A DNA stretch of 59,320 nt. Origin: Clostridia bacterium (GTDB lineage: Bacteria > Bacillota > Clostridia > Oscillospirales > Acutalibacteraceae). The stretch lies in contig JAFRUA010000071.1 in NCBI GenBank assembly GCA_017434855.1, positions 1 through 59,320 of the forward strand, given 5' to 3'. Below are positions 43,462 to 51,992 of the stretch, one piece after another. The stretch's first letter is position 1. Each line of letters opens with the position of its first letter. The notes below the pieces were generated by a model. It was not told where the DNA came from. It was given only the letters and a program-made list of their open reading frames with translations, and made no database searches. A program made the position numbers and the translations under genes.

Positions 43462-44133
43462 ATGATCAATATTGCCATCGACGGCCCCGCAGGCGCGGGC
43501 AAAAGCACGATTTCGCGCAGAGCGGCTGCCGCGCTGGGTTACATCTATATCGACACCGGCGCGCTGTATCGCACGGTCGGGTTGTTTATGCTGCGAAACG
43601 GCGTGGACACGACAAACGCCGCGCAGGTGGAAGCGGCACTGGCGCTTGCCCCGCAGGTGGAGCTTCGCTTTCTGAACGGCGAACAGCGCATGTTCCTGAA
43701 CGGTGACGACGTGTCGGCAGACATCCGCACGCCGGAAGCGTCCATGGCGGCGTCCCGCGTGTCGGCGGTGCCGGCGGTGCGCGCATTCCTGTTTGACCTG
43801 CAAAAGCAACTGGCGCACAGCAACAACTGCATCATGGACGGGCGCGACATCGGCACAGTGGTTTTGCCCGACGCCCAGGTCAAAATCTTTTTGACCGCGT
43901 CACCGGAATCCCGCGCCGAACGGCGGTATCTGGAGCTGCGTGAAAAGGGGATGGAGGTCCCGTATGAAGACGTCCTTGCCGATATGATCGAACGCGACTA
44001 CAACGACGCCCACCGCGCCATTGCGCCGCTGAAGCCGGCGGCGGATGCAATCATGCTGGATACCAGCGGCAACGAGCTGGAGCAGTCGGTGGATCTGGTG
44101 CTGTCCACGATCCGGTCTGCGCTGAAAGCGTGA
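43462..44133 (+). CDS. cmk: Cytidylate kinase
   Basis: 223 residues from ATG 43462 (GAGGAAA upstream). The Walker A motif is DGPAGAGKSTI; the CMP-binding DTGALYRTV and the GRDIGTVV motif follow, then the LID with SRAERRYLE. It phosphorylates CMP and dCMP. Its stop overlaps the start of ispH-rpsA. Confidence 0.95.
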   Translation: MINIAIDGPAGAGKSTISRRAAAALGYIYIDTGALYRTVGLFMLRNGVDTTNAAQVEAALALAPQVELRFLNGEQRMFLNGDDVSADIRTPEASMAASRVSAVPAVRAFLFDLQKQLAHSNNCIMDGRDIGTVVLPDAQVKIFLTASPESRAERRYLELREKGMEVPYEDVLADMIERDYNDAHRAIAPLKPAADAIMLDTSGNELEQSVDLVLSTIRSALKA

Positions 44134-46400
44134 CGATGATGCGGGACGATCCACACATCGTGCCGACGGTGACGCTTGCCAAGACGGCGGGCTTTTGCTT
44201 CGGCGTCAATCGCGCCGTCAATCTGCTGTATCGCCTGGTGGAGCAGGGCGAGCGCGTCTGCACCCTGGGGCCGATCATCCACAACCCCCAGGTGATCGAG
44301 GACCTGCAGCGCCGCGGCGTCCCGATTTTAAATGACCCCGCAGAAGCGCAGCCCGGCGTCAGGGTCGTCATCCGCGCCCACGGGGTGGAAAAGCAGGTGC
44401 TGGAAACGCTGCGGCAAGGCGGCGTTGCCTATGAGGATGCGACCTGCCCCTATGTGTTGAAAATTCACAAGATCGTGGCCGAGCACACGACCAAAGACAA
44501 CGTGCTTCTGATCGCCGGCGACGCCGCGCATCCGGAGGTCCGCGGCTTTCGCAGCCGGTGCAACGGGGCGTCATACGTTTTCAAAAACGAGGCAGAATTG
44601 CGTGAGCTGATGGCAAACCACCCGGAATTTTCCGAAAAAGAAATTATAATCGTCGCCCAGACCACTTTTTCGGTAAAAGAATGGGAAAAAAGTTTTGAAA
44701 TTTTAAAAAAACACTATACAAAATCGATTTCTTTTGATACAATATGTAAAGCGACGCAAAATCGGCAGGAAGAAGCCGAACGGCTTTCGCGCGAATGCGA
44801 CTGCATGATCGTCGTCGGCGGGCGGTTCAGTTCCAACACCGTGAAGCTGAAACAGGTCTGCGAAACCAACTGTTTGACCTATCTGGTCGAACGGGCAGCG
44901 GAATTGCACAAGCTTGACTTTTCCGGCTGCCGGTCCATTGGGGTAACAGCAGGTGCATCCACACCTGCAGGTATTATAAAGGAGGTACTTTTCACCATGT
45001 CCGAAATCTTGAACGAACAGAAAACAAACGAAGAGATGAATTGGGAGGCTGCCCTGGAGGAGAATCTCAAATCCATGAGCTCTGATCAGGAAGTCACCGG
45101 CGTTGTCGTAGGGATTGCCCCGAATGAAATCCAGGTCGATATCGGCAGAAAATATGCCGGATTTGTGCCTGTTGAAGAATACAGCAACGATCCGAACGCT
45201 GACCCGAGCAAAGAGCTGAACGTCGGCGATGAAATCAAGCTCATCATCATGAAGACCAACGACAACGAGGGCACCATGATGCTCTCCAAGCGCCGCTATG
45301 ACGCCAAAGCGGCGTGGGACGACATCATCAGGGCGAAGGAAGAAGAAGAGATCATCGAGGGCGTTGTGGCCGAGGCTGTCAAGGGCGGCGTGCTGGTCTA
45401 TACCAAAGGCGTCCGCGTCTTCATCCCCGGTTCGCTGACCGGCCTTCCGCGCGACGCAGAGCTGGCCGAGCTGGTGAAGCAGCCCGTGAAGTTCCGCATC
45501 ATCGAGGTTGACAAGCAAAAGAAGCGCGCTGTCGGCTCCATCCGTTCCGTCCTGAGAGAAGAGCGCAAGGCCGCGACCGAAGCGTTCTGGAACGAGATCG
45601 AAGAGGGCAAGGAATACACCGGCACTGTCAAGTCCCTGACCAGCTATGGCGCATTCGTCGACCTGGGCGGCGTGGACGGCATGATCCATATTTCCGAACT
45701 GTCCTGGAAGCGCATCAAGCATCCGTCCGAAGTCGTCAATGTCGGCGACGAGGTCAAGGTCTATGTCAAGGCCGTGGACAAGGAAGCCAAGCGCATCTCG
45801 CTGGGCTACAAGCGCATCGAAGACAATCCGTGGGAGATCCTGAGACGGGACTTCCCGGTCGGCACCGTTTGCGAAGCGACCGTTGTCGGTCTGACCACCT
45901 TTGGCGCCTTTGCCTGCATCACAGACGGCATCGACGGCCTGATCCACATTTCTCAGATCGCGGACCGCCGCATCTCTTCCCCGAAGGAAGTGCTGTCCGT
46001 CGGCGACGTCGTGACCGTTAAAGTCACCGATATCGACTTTGAGAAAAAGCGCGTCAGCCTGTCCATCCGCGCCCTGCTTGAGCCGACCAACGGCATCGAC
46101 CTGAGCGAAGAGCTTTCTGACGAAGAAGACGCCGAAGAGATCGAAGCAGCGGAAGAAGCCGTTGCCGAAGCGATCATCGAAGAAGCCGAGGCTGTGCCGG
46201 CCGAGCCCGCTGAAGAAGCCGCCGCCGTCATCGAAGAGGCTGCCGAGATTGAAGAGGCTGAAGAGGCGGTTGCCGAGGCGATCGTTGAAGCAGCCGAAGC
46301 TGCCCCGGCCGAGCCCGCCGAAGAGGCTGCAGAAGTGTTTGAGGCTCCGGCGGAAGCGGCTGCCCCGGCAGAAGCGCCCGCTGAAGAACCGGCTGAATAA
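44130..46400 (+). CDS. ispH: IspH–ribosomal protein S1 fusion
   Basis: 756 residues if the GTG at 44130 is used; ATG 44136 or 44139 are alternatives, none with a strong ribosome site, fitting translational coupling to cmk. Residues about 8-285 are 4-hydroxy-3-methylbut-2-enyl diphosphate reductase (last step of the MEP isoprenoid pathway). Its cluster ligands are Cys23 (GFCFGVNRA), the Cys of ATCPY, and the Cys of [10 protein letters not shown]. Residues about 310-660 hold four S1 RNA-binding domains, and the tail (about 665-756) is a Glu/Ala-rich low-complexity segment. The IspH-S1 fusion is known in Clostridia. At the junction lies a strong internal ribosome site and in-frame ATG (44997). 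Confidence 0.93.
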   Translation: MTMMRDDPHIVPTVTLAKTAGFCFGVNRAVNLLYRLVEQGERVCTLGPIIHNPQVIEDLQRRGVPILNDPAEAQPGVRVVIRAHGVEKQVLETLRQGGVAYEDATCPYVLKIHKIVAEHTTKDNVLLIAGDAAHPEVRGFRSRCNGASYVFKNEAELRELMANHPEFSEKEIIIVAQTTFSVKEWEKSFEILKKHYTKSISFDTICKATQNRQEEAERLSRECDCMIVVGGRFSSNTVKLKQVCETNCLTYLVERAAELHKLDFSGCRSIGVTAGASTPAGIIKEVLFTMSEILNEQKTNEEMNWEAALEENLKSMSSDQEVTGVVVGIAPNEIQVDIGRKYAGFVPVEEYSNDPNADPSKELNVGDEIKLIIMKTNDNEGTMMLSKRRYDAKAAWDDIIRAKEEEEIIEGVVAEAVKGGVLVYTKGVRVFIPGSLTGLPRDAELAELVKQPVKFRIIEVDKQKKRAVGSIRSVLREERKAATEAFWNEIEEGKEYTGTVKSLTSYGAFVDLGGVDGMIHISELSWKRIKHPSEVVNVGDEVKVYVKAVDKEAKRISLGYKRIEDNPWEILRRDFPVGTVCEATVVGLTTFGAFACITDGIDGLIHISQIADRRISSPKEVLSVGDVVTVKVTDIDFEKKRVSLSIRALLEPTNGIDLSEELSDEEDAEEIEAAEEAVAEAIIEEAEAVPAEPAEEAAAVIEEAAEIEEAEEAVAEAIVEAAEAAPAEPAEEAAEVFEAPAEAAAPAEAPAEEPAE
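44978..44999 (+). promoter_or_regulatory. Internal Shine-Dalgarno and ATG at the IspH/S1 junction
   Basis: AAAGGAGG (44978-44985) lies 11 bases before ATG 44997, in frame with the fusion (Met290). The sequence after it ([20 protein letters not shown]) reads like the N-terminus of a free S1 protein. A GCAGGTG / CACCTGC hairpin (44949-44968) lies just upstream. Confidence 0.6.
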
Positions 46401-46445
46401 AACCGTTCGCTCAAAAGAGTTCACAATGAAAGGGGCTTTTGATGT

Positions 46446-47042
46446 ATGGCAAATGAATCAAGAGCATTCCGGATGCTGTCGAATGTAAAGCTGGAGGATG
46501 TCGTTCGTTGTGTAGAGACATTTTGTCAAGTCGAAAAGCACATGGAAACCCAGTCTTCCCCCACAACAGAAGGCTTTGTTTTGCAGGCGAGTCAGCCCAA
46601 AGACGGCTGGAAGACCATTTCCGGCACAAGACTTGCCATCACGGTTCATTTTATGCTGGTCAGTGACGTGTTGACGGTCACCGTCGGCGAAGGTCAGTGG
46701 TCCGATAAAATCGGCGCGGGCGCGATCGGGTTGTTTGTTGCCTGGCCGCTGGCGATTTCTGCGGGCTTTGGTGTGTTTAAGCAGAAAAAGCTGCCTGCCG
46801 AGATCTTTGCCGAGATCGAAAAGGCCATTTATACCGGCGGCCATCAGGTCGTCATCACCGGTTCCGGTTCGGTGGTGCAGGAAGGCATGGTCGTTTGCCC
46901 GCAGTGCAAAACGCAGAATGCTGCCGGCGCCAAGTTCTGCAAGAACTGCGGTGCTGCGCTGAATTCCACCTGCCCCGACTGCGGCTTCAGCCTGGCGCCC
47001 GGTGCACATTTCTGTTCCGGCTGCGGCAAAAAACTGGATTGA
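46446..47042 (+). CDS. Double zinc-ribbon protein
   Basis: 198 residues. The N-terminal ~140 residues form a mixed domain with one hydrophobic segment near 95-112 (AIGLFVAWPLAISAGFGVF), possibly a membrane helix. Two zinc ribbons close the protein: CPQC...CKNC and CPDC...CSGC. The start ATG at 46446 has AAAGGGG upstream at a longish distance. No family is named with confidence; the ribbons suggest protein or nucleic-acid contacts. It is probably transcribed from ispH or its own weak promoter. Confidence 0.7.
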   Translation: MANESRAFRMLSNVKLEDVVRCVETFCQVEKHMETQSSPTTEGFVLQASQPKDGWKTISGTRLAITVHFMLVSDVLTVTVGEGQWSDKIGAGAIGLFVAWPLAISAGFGVFKQKKLPAEIFAEIEKAIYTGGHQVVITGSGSVVQEGMVVCPQCKTQNAAGAKFCKNCGAALNSTCPDCGFSLAPGAHFCSGCGKKLD

Positions 47043-47086
47043 CCGCATCGCTCGCTGAAGAACCGGCACAAATACATTGTTCAAGC

Positions 47087-47117
47087 AAAAAGCCATCGCC
47101 CTGCGCGGTGGCTTTTT
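47087..47117 (+). terminator. Terminator after the double zinc-ribbon gene
   Basis: AAAAGCCATCGC pairs with GCGGTGGCTTTT around CCTGC, followed by T. Confidence 0.75.
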
Positions 47118-47158
47118 CAGTGTGGAGTGTGGAGTGTGCGCACCGTGGGAAAAACGTT

Positions 47159-47186
47159 TTGACTTTTTTTAAAAATGTGGTACAAT
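47159..47186 (+). promoter_or_regulatory. Promoter of the transglutaminase-fold gene
   Basis: TTGACT (47159-47164), 16-bp spacer, TACAAT (47181-47186). Confidence 0.6.
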
Positions 47187-47255
47187 AGAAATAACGACCG
47201 TTCTTTTGAACACGGAACAAATCCTGCATTAAAGCGATGAAAGGAGCTGCGGGCA

Positions 47256-48935
47256 ATGAAACAAACAAAACGGATCGCAACGGGACTGACGCTGCTGCTG
47301 ATGGGGCTGGTCCTTCTCTTTGCGCTGAGCGTGTTCGCCGGCGCGGAACCGCTGACGTTCCATATCACAAAAGAAAACGACGACTGGGAGGAAGAGGACT
47401 GCCTTGTGACCGTGGAACCGATCCCGGATCAGCTTTTTGACGAGGCCGGCGCGGAGCCTTCGCTGACACTGACGGTCGACGGCGCTGCCCTTCAGTTGGG
47501 TGAGGATTACGACGTCTTCTACCGGAATCAATATGAGGCCGGCACGGCGTATGCCTGCGTGCGCTTTTACTGGCCGTACAGCGGGTCGTTCGAGGTACCC
47601 TTCACAATTAATCGCATCGACGCGAACGCCGCTGCCGTGGACCCGATCCCGGCGCAGGAATACACCGGCTGGACCCTGGAGCCGGAACCGACCGTGCGGT
47701 ACGGCGGCGAGGTGCTGCGCGCGTGGGAGGATTATGACCTCGAATGGAGCGACAACATCCTGCCCGGTACGGGAAAGATCACCATCTGCTTCCGCGGAAA
47801 GTACACCGGAACGAAGACGGTGACGTTTTCGATCGCGGCGCCGGGCGTCAAGAACCTGAAAGCCGCTGCCGACGGGACGAGCGTGAACCTGTCGTGGGAC
47901 GGCAACTGGGAGGCGTACGCGTATCAGGTGCAGCGGTATGACGCCGCAAAGAAGAAGTACGTCAAAATCAAGACGGTAACGGCGCCGTATTATACGGACG
48001 TCAAAACCGAGGAACTCACCACATACCGCTACCGTGTGATCCTGATCATGCGCGAGGGTACGCAGACGTGGAAGGGGAAAGCGGTGACTGTCAGCGTGAC
48101 AACGGGGCTGAACCCGATCAAGGTCTCGCTGACGACCATGAAGAACAAGATCAAGCTCACATGGAAGCCGAGCGCCAAGGCCGACGGCTACCTGATCTAC
48201 CGCACGGAATGGGTGGACGAGTGGAACACCCTTCCGGCAAAGAAGCTCGTCAAGCTCAAGGACGGCGCCGCCAAAGCGTACGTCGACAAAAAGGCGGACA
48301 GCGCAAAGGCCTATTCCTATACGGTGCGCAGCTATAAAAAGCTGAACGGGACGACCGTTTTCAGCGCGCCGGAGTGGGTGTACTCCCGCTCGGTCAACGC
48401 GGTGCTTGCGGGCGTCAAAAAGACGCCGCAGCGCTCGTATCCGCTGTACAACGCGCAGGGCGACGAGCTGACGCTGATGTATCAGATCAATCTTTCGGAC
48501 CGGGACATCCGGATCCTCGACAAGTTTGCGCAGAAGCACTTCAAGGACGGCTGGACGGATGAGCAAAAGCTGCAGTACACGCTGACGTGGATCAACCAGA
48601 AGGTGACGTATGCGCGGGGCGATCTCTGGTACAAGATCGAAGACAAGTCCTATGTGGATGCCATCTTTGTCTACAAGCTGGGGCAGTGCGTCCAATACAA
48701 CGGCGCGATGGCGGCGATGATGGTGCACCTCGGCGTGCCGGCGCGCCTCATCATGGGGTACCGCGGCACATGGCCGGACAGCATCTGGCAGCACTTCTGG
48801 GTGGAATCGCCGATCAACGGGAACATCTACGTTGTGGAATGCGGAAACGCCGGGAACAGCGGCGGCTGGTCATACTTCTTTGAGCCGTACGCCAACACCT
48901 TCGGCTACATCAAAAACAAACAGAACGTGTCCTGA
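47256..48935 (+). CDS. Secreted transglutaminase-fold protein with Ig-like and fibronectin-like modules
   Basis: 559 residues. A signal peptide covers about 1-29. Two Ig-like modules (about 35-195) are followed by two fibronectin type III-like modules (about 200-385). The C-terminal domain (about 405-559) has the transglutaminase-core pattern: Cys478 in LGQCVQYNGAM and His513 in WQHFWVE; the third (Asp) residue is not obvious. It may act as a peptidase, crosslinker or inactive binder at the cell surface. The start ATG at 47256 follows AAAGGAG. The module set resembles that of the secreted protein at 29719. Confidence 0.8.
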   Translation: MKQTKRIATGLTLLLMGLVLLFALSVFAGAEPLTFHITKENDDWEEEDCLVTVEPIPDQLFDEAGAEPSLTLTVDGAALQLGEDYDVFYRNQYEAGTAYACVRFYWPYSGSFEVPFTINRIDANAAAVDPIPAQEYTGWTLEPEPTVRYGGEVLRAWEDYDLEWSDNILPGTGKITICFRGKYTGTKTVTFSIAAPGVKNLKAAADGTSVNLSWDGNWEAYAYQVQRYDAAKKKYVKIKTVTAPYYTDVKTEELTTYRYRVILIMREGTQTWKGKAVTVSVTTGLNPIKVSLTTMKNKIKLTWKPSAKADGYLIYRTEWVDEWNTLPAKKLVKLKDGAAKAYVDKKADSAKAYSYTVRSYKKLNGTTVFSAPEWVYSRSVNAVLAGVKKTPQRSYPLYNAQGDELTLMYQINLSDRDIRILDKFAQKHFKDGWTDEQKLQYTLTWINQKVTYARGDLWYKIEDKSYVDAIFVYKLGQCVQYNGAMAAMMVHLGVPARLIMGYRGTWPDSIWQHFWVESPINGNIYVVECGNAGNSGGWSYFFEPYANTFGYIKNKQNVS

Positions 48936-48954
48936 CGGGCAGCGGCCGAGAATT

Positions 48955-49005
48955 GTCACGCGCCGAGCTTATCCGGTAAAATGACAGTGTAAAAAAGCGC
49001 GTGAC
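48955..49005. repeat. Inverted repeat in the 48.95-kb intergenic region
   Basis: GTCACGCGC (48955-48963) and GCGCGTGAC (48997-49005) are perfect inverted copies 33 bp apart. Part could act as a weak terminator, but no T-run follows. Confidence 0.4.
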
Positions 49006-49127
49006 GGATGAGGCAACTTATCTGACCGTTACAACTGCGTAAATAATAAATGCTCAAATTCTTGCAATTAACCATGAGGTGTGATAAGGTATGAGTGCAG
49101 CACAAGTGAATTTTGGGAGGACAATCT

Positions 49128-50150
49128 ATGGATAAGGAAAAAGCCAGTCGGCTGCTTGGAGGATTATTTGCACTTGCCACGGGCGGATTGTTTGGCACTT
49201 CCTATGCGCTCAAGGTTACTGCGGATCGGCCATATATCGGGCATGATGACAAATATGATTCGTTGATTCCGGTTTTGATTGCGATCGGCATCGTATGTGC
49301 CTGTATCACTTTGGTTTGCTCAGTTTTGAACCGTGTTTGGCAGTCCCCGGAGCAACGGGAGAAAAGCAGGCGCATATCAGCAGAACTATCCATCTTTTTG
49401 TCTGCATGCGCAATGATGCTTGGCGGATACTTCTATTTTGTTTCTCAGACCGAGCAGAACGTGACGTTTAAGTACTCGTCAAAATATGAAGAGCTTGCAT
49501 CTTTCAACACCATCGGGCTGATCCTGATGATCGCCTCTGTGATCGCGCTTGTCATTATTGTTGCCATAAAAATCGGGAGGAAACATTTTGACTGTTACGG
49601 TTCGATTCTTTCCGGTTTGCTGACGGCAGGGTTTGGCGTGTTTGCGCTGAGTTCAGAATCAAAGGACGATTTGTGGGATTATGTTTCCCGTGAAAGTGAA
49701 ATGATGCACCGCTTTGGGATCATTCTTTTGGCGGACGGAATTGTCATGATCGGTCTGGGGATCCTGTTTTACTCCATGAAACGGAAAGAGCAGGAGCAAA
49801 ACGAAAGAATGCAGTGGAACAGGCCGAATAACAACCGGGCGACGGATCAGGCGCCCCAACATGCGGCCGCTTATCCGACACCGAACTCAGAACCGGAAGT
49901 GCTTTCCAATATGGATGATTCCTCGACGCACAACGAAACCACCTTTGAACGCACCGAAACTGTCACGGGAATCAGCCAACCCGTTACGGAACGCAAAGCG
50001 GCAGCCGCAGATTCACAGCAAACCGTGCAGACAGATCAGCCGAAACCGTCTGAGGTGCCGTCTCGATTTGATTATTGCCCGTTCTGTGGTGCCCGGGCCA
50101 TAAAGGGCGGAAGTTACTGCGCCGCCTGCGGTCGGCAATTTCCGTTATAA
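49128..50150 (+). CDS. Polytopic membrane protein with C-terminal zinc ribbon
   Basis: 340 residues from ATG 49128 (TGGGAGG upstream). Hydrophobic segments near 10-30, 48-70, 90-110, 130-155, 165-180 and 200-220 suggest about six membrane helices. A polar linker rich in Gln, Asn, Thr and Pro (about 225-310) leads to a cytoplasmic zinc ribbon, CPFC...CAAC, at the end. Not recognised. The gene is more AT-rich than its surroundings and stands alone, so it may be an acquired or lineage-specific gene. Confidence 0.7.
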   Translation: MDKEKASRLLGGLFALATGGLFGTSYALKVTADRPYIGHDDKYDSLIPVLIAIGIVCACITLVCSVLNRVWQSPEQREKSRRISAELSIFLSACAMMLGGYFYFVSQTEQNVTFKYSSKYEELASFNTIGLILMIASVIALVIIVAIKIGRKHFDCYGSILSGLLTAGFGVFALSSESKDDLWDYVSRESEMMHRFGIILLADGIVMIGLGILFYSMKRKEQEQNERMQWNRPNNNRATDQAPQHAAAYPTPNSEPEVLSNMDDSSTHNETTFERTETVTGISQPVTERKAAAADSQQTVQTDQPKPSEVPSRFDYCPFCGARAIKGGSYCAACGRQFPL

Positions 50151-50253
50151 TTGTGTGCACTGTCTCATTGCCGCTATATTTCTATATAGAAACATGGACA
50201 TTTTCACCAATCCCGGCGCCATCTGTCGAAAAACATTTGGTCAAATTTTGTTG

Positions 50254-50282
50254 TTGACTTTCATTTGGAATCGTGTTAAAAT
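50254..50282 (+). promoter_or_regulatory. Promoter of the T-box operon
   Basis: TTGACT (50254-50259), 17-bp spacer, TAAAAT (50277-50282). Confidence 0.65.
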
Positions 50283-50307
50283 ATTTTTAATCTTTATATT
50301 TTCAAAT

Positions 50308-50561
50308 GCGACGACGGAATTAGGTCGCGCCCATTTCAGCGTCAGAGAGCCGGCGGGCGGTGTGAGCCGGTGCGAAAGTTTGTGATCGTCTCGTTCCCGA
50401 GCAGAGTTGCCCAACGCTGCGTGCTGTGTAAGCGACTCCGGACGCCCCGTTATCATGGCTAAAAGCTTTGTTGAGCTTTGAAGAGCGGCTGCGTTTGCAG
50501 CAACCAAGGTGGTACCACGGAAGTTTTTTCGTCCTTGCGGTTTTCGCAGGGACGTTTTTTT
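50308..50561 (+). ncRNA. T-box leader, probably leucine-specific
   Basis: A tRNA-sensing leader. Stem I is marked by AGAGAGCCGGCGGG and the following GGTGTGAGCCGG. The T-box itself is AAGGTGGTACCACGG (50506-50520). The terminator is CGTCCTTGCG (50530-50539) with CGCAGGGACG (50545-50554) and seven T. The best specifier candidate is CTC (50390-50392) before GTTCCCGAG, which would read tRNA-Leu; this codon choice is inferred by alignment from memory. Uncharged tRNA would prevent termination and switch on the operon at 50581. Confidence 0.88.
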
Positions 50562-50580
50562 ATCGAAAGGAGTTTTCATC

Positions 50581-51990
50581 ATGCAGAACATCAGAATTTC
50601 CGACGTGACGCTCAAAGAGACCCAAAAGGCGCAGAACGTGACCCTCAGCTTCAAAGAGAAGCTGGAGATCGCCAAGCACCTGGACCGACTCGGCGTGACC
50701 GCGATCGAGCTGCCGCCCATCGTGAACGAAATGTCTGACAGCATTCTGATCAAATCCATCGCTGCCGCGGTGAAGGGCTGCGCCCTTGCGGTGCCCTGCG
50801 CGCTGGACGACGCCGGGATCGAAACGGTGTGGAAGGCGGTCTGCAGCGCCAAACGGCCGCGCCTGCAGCTCATCGTGCCGACCTCCACGGTGCAGATGGA
50901 ATTCCTTTGCCACAAAAAACCGGCGGCGGTTTTGCAGATGATCGCCGACCTGACCGCGAAGGCGAAAGCCCTTTGTCCGGACGTGGAATTCATCGCGCAG
51001 GACGCGACGCGCAGCGAACGCGAGTTTTTGTTCAGGGCCGTCGCCGCGGCGGCGGACGCGGGCGCAACGGTGGTGACGCTCAGCGACGACGCGGGCATCA
51101 TGACGCCGCAGGAGTTCATCGCGTTTTTTGAGGCGCTGCAGACGGCGGTGCCGCAGGTGGCTTCCGTGACGCTGGGCGTGCAGTGCAGCGACGAGTTCAA
51201 CATGGGCTGCGCGTGCTGCGTGGCGGCTGCCACGGTTGGCGTGCGCGAGATCAAAAGCGCCGTGTCATGCAATACGGCCGTTTCCATGGCGGCGTTCGCC
51301 CAGTATCTGCGGACGCGCGGGGAGGACCTCGGCCTCAAGACCGACGTGCGGTACACCGAACTGGTGCGCGGCGTCAAGCAGATCGACTGGATATTGAACA
51401 CCGAACGCAGCAAGACCTCGCCCTTTGACAACGGCGTGTCCGGCGGCAACGGCGACTTTGCACTGACCGAAAACGATTCCGCCGCGCAGGTGACGGCCGC
51501 GATCCGTGCGCTGGGCTATGAGCTGTCTGAGGAGGACAATGCCAACGTCTATACCGAATTCAAGCGCATCAGCAGGAAAAAGACCGTCACCGCCAAGGAC
51601 CTGGACGCCATCATCGCTTCGGTCGCCATGCAGGTGCCGGCGACCTATGTGCTGGAAAGTTATGTCATCAACAGCGGCAACATCATCCGCCCCACGGCAA
51701 ACATCACCCTGAAAAAGAATGGCGAGACGATCAGCGGCCTTTGCAGCGGCGACGGCCCGATCGATTCTGCCATCCTTGCGATCGAGCAGATCGTGGGCCA
51801 TCACTATGAACTGGACGATTTTCAGATTCAGGCGGTCACCGAGGGCCGCGAGGCCATGGGCAGCACGCTGGTGCGCCTGCGTTCCAACGGCAAGCTGTAT
51901 TCCGGCAACGGCATTTCCACCGACATCATCGGCGCCAGTGTGCGCGCCTATCTCAACGCGCTGAACAAAATCGTTTTTGAGGAGGGCTGA
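50581..51990 (+). CDS. Divergent isopropylmalate-synthase-like protein lacking metal ligands
   Basis: 469 residues. The N-terminal ~290 residues align with the DRE-TIM barrel of LeuA-type synthases, and the last ~120 with the LeuA allosteric domain (e.g. ESYVINSGNIIRPTA, TDIIGASVRAYLNALNKI). The catalytic loop TLRDGEQ is replaced by TLKETQK (10-16). The metal-binding HxHND is replaced by QCSDE (201-205), and GERxGN is absent. Canonical 2-isopropylmalate synthesis is therefore doubtful. It could be a new enzyme or a leucine-responsive regulatory subunit. The start ATG at 50581 follows AAAGGAG. It is first in a T-box operon and ends two bases before the next gene. Confidence 0.8.
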   Translation: MQNIRISDVTLKETQKAQNVTLSFKEKLEIAKHLDRLGVTAIELPPIVNEMSDSILIKSIAAAVKGCALAVPCALDDAGIETVWKAVCSAKRPRLQLIVPTSTVQMEFLCHKKPAAVLQMIADLTAKAKALCPDVEFIAQDATRSEREFLFRAVAAAADAGATVVTLSDDAGIMTPQEFIAFFEALQTAVPQVASVTLGVQCSDEFNMGCACCVAAATVGVREIKSAVSCNTAVSMAAFAQYLRTRGEDLGLKTDVRYTELVRGVKQIDWILNTERSKTSPFDNGVSGGNGDFALTENDSAAQVTAAIRALGYELSEEDNANVYTEFKRISRKKTVTAKDLDAIIASVAMQVPATYVLESYVINSGNIIRPTANITLKKNGETISGLCSGDGPIDSAILAIEQIVGHHYELDDFQIQAVTEGREAMGSTLVRLRSNGKLYSGNGISTDIIGASVRAYLNALNKIVFEEG

Positions 51991-51992
51991 GC

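Noticed and set aside
44949-44968. Hairpin before the internal S1 start as a regulatory RNA switch
   Set aside because: It falls in codons for conserved IspH residues, so base pairing may be incidental; not claimed as a regulator.
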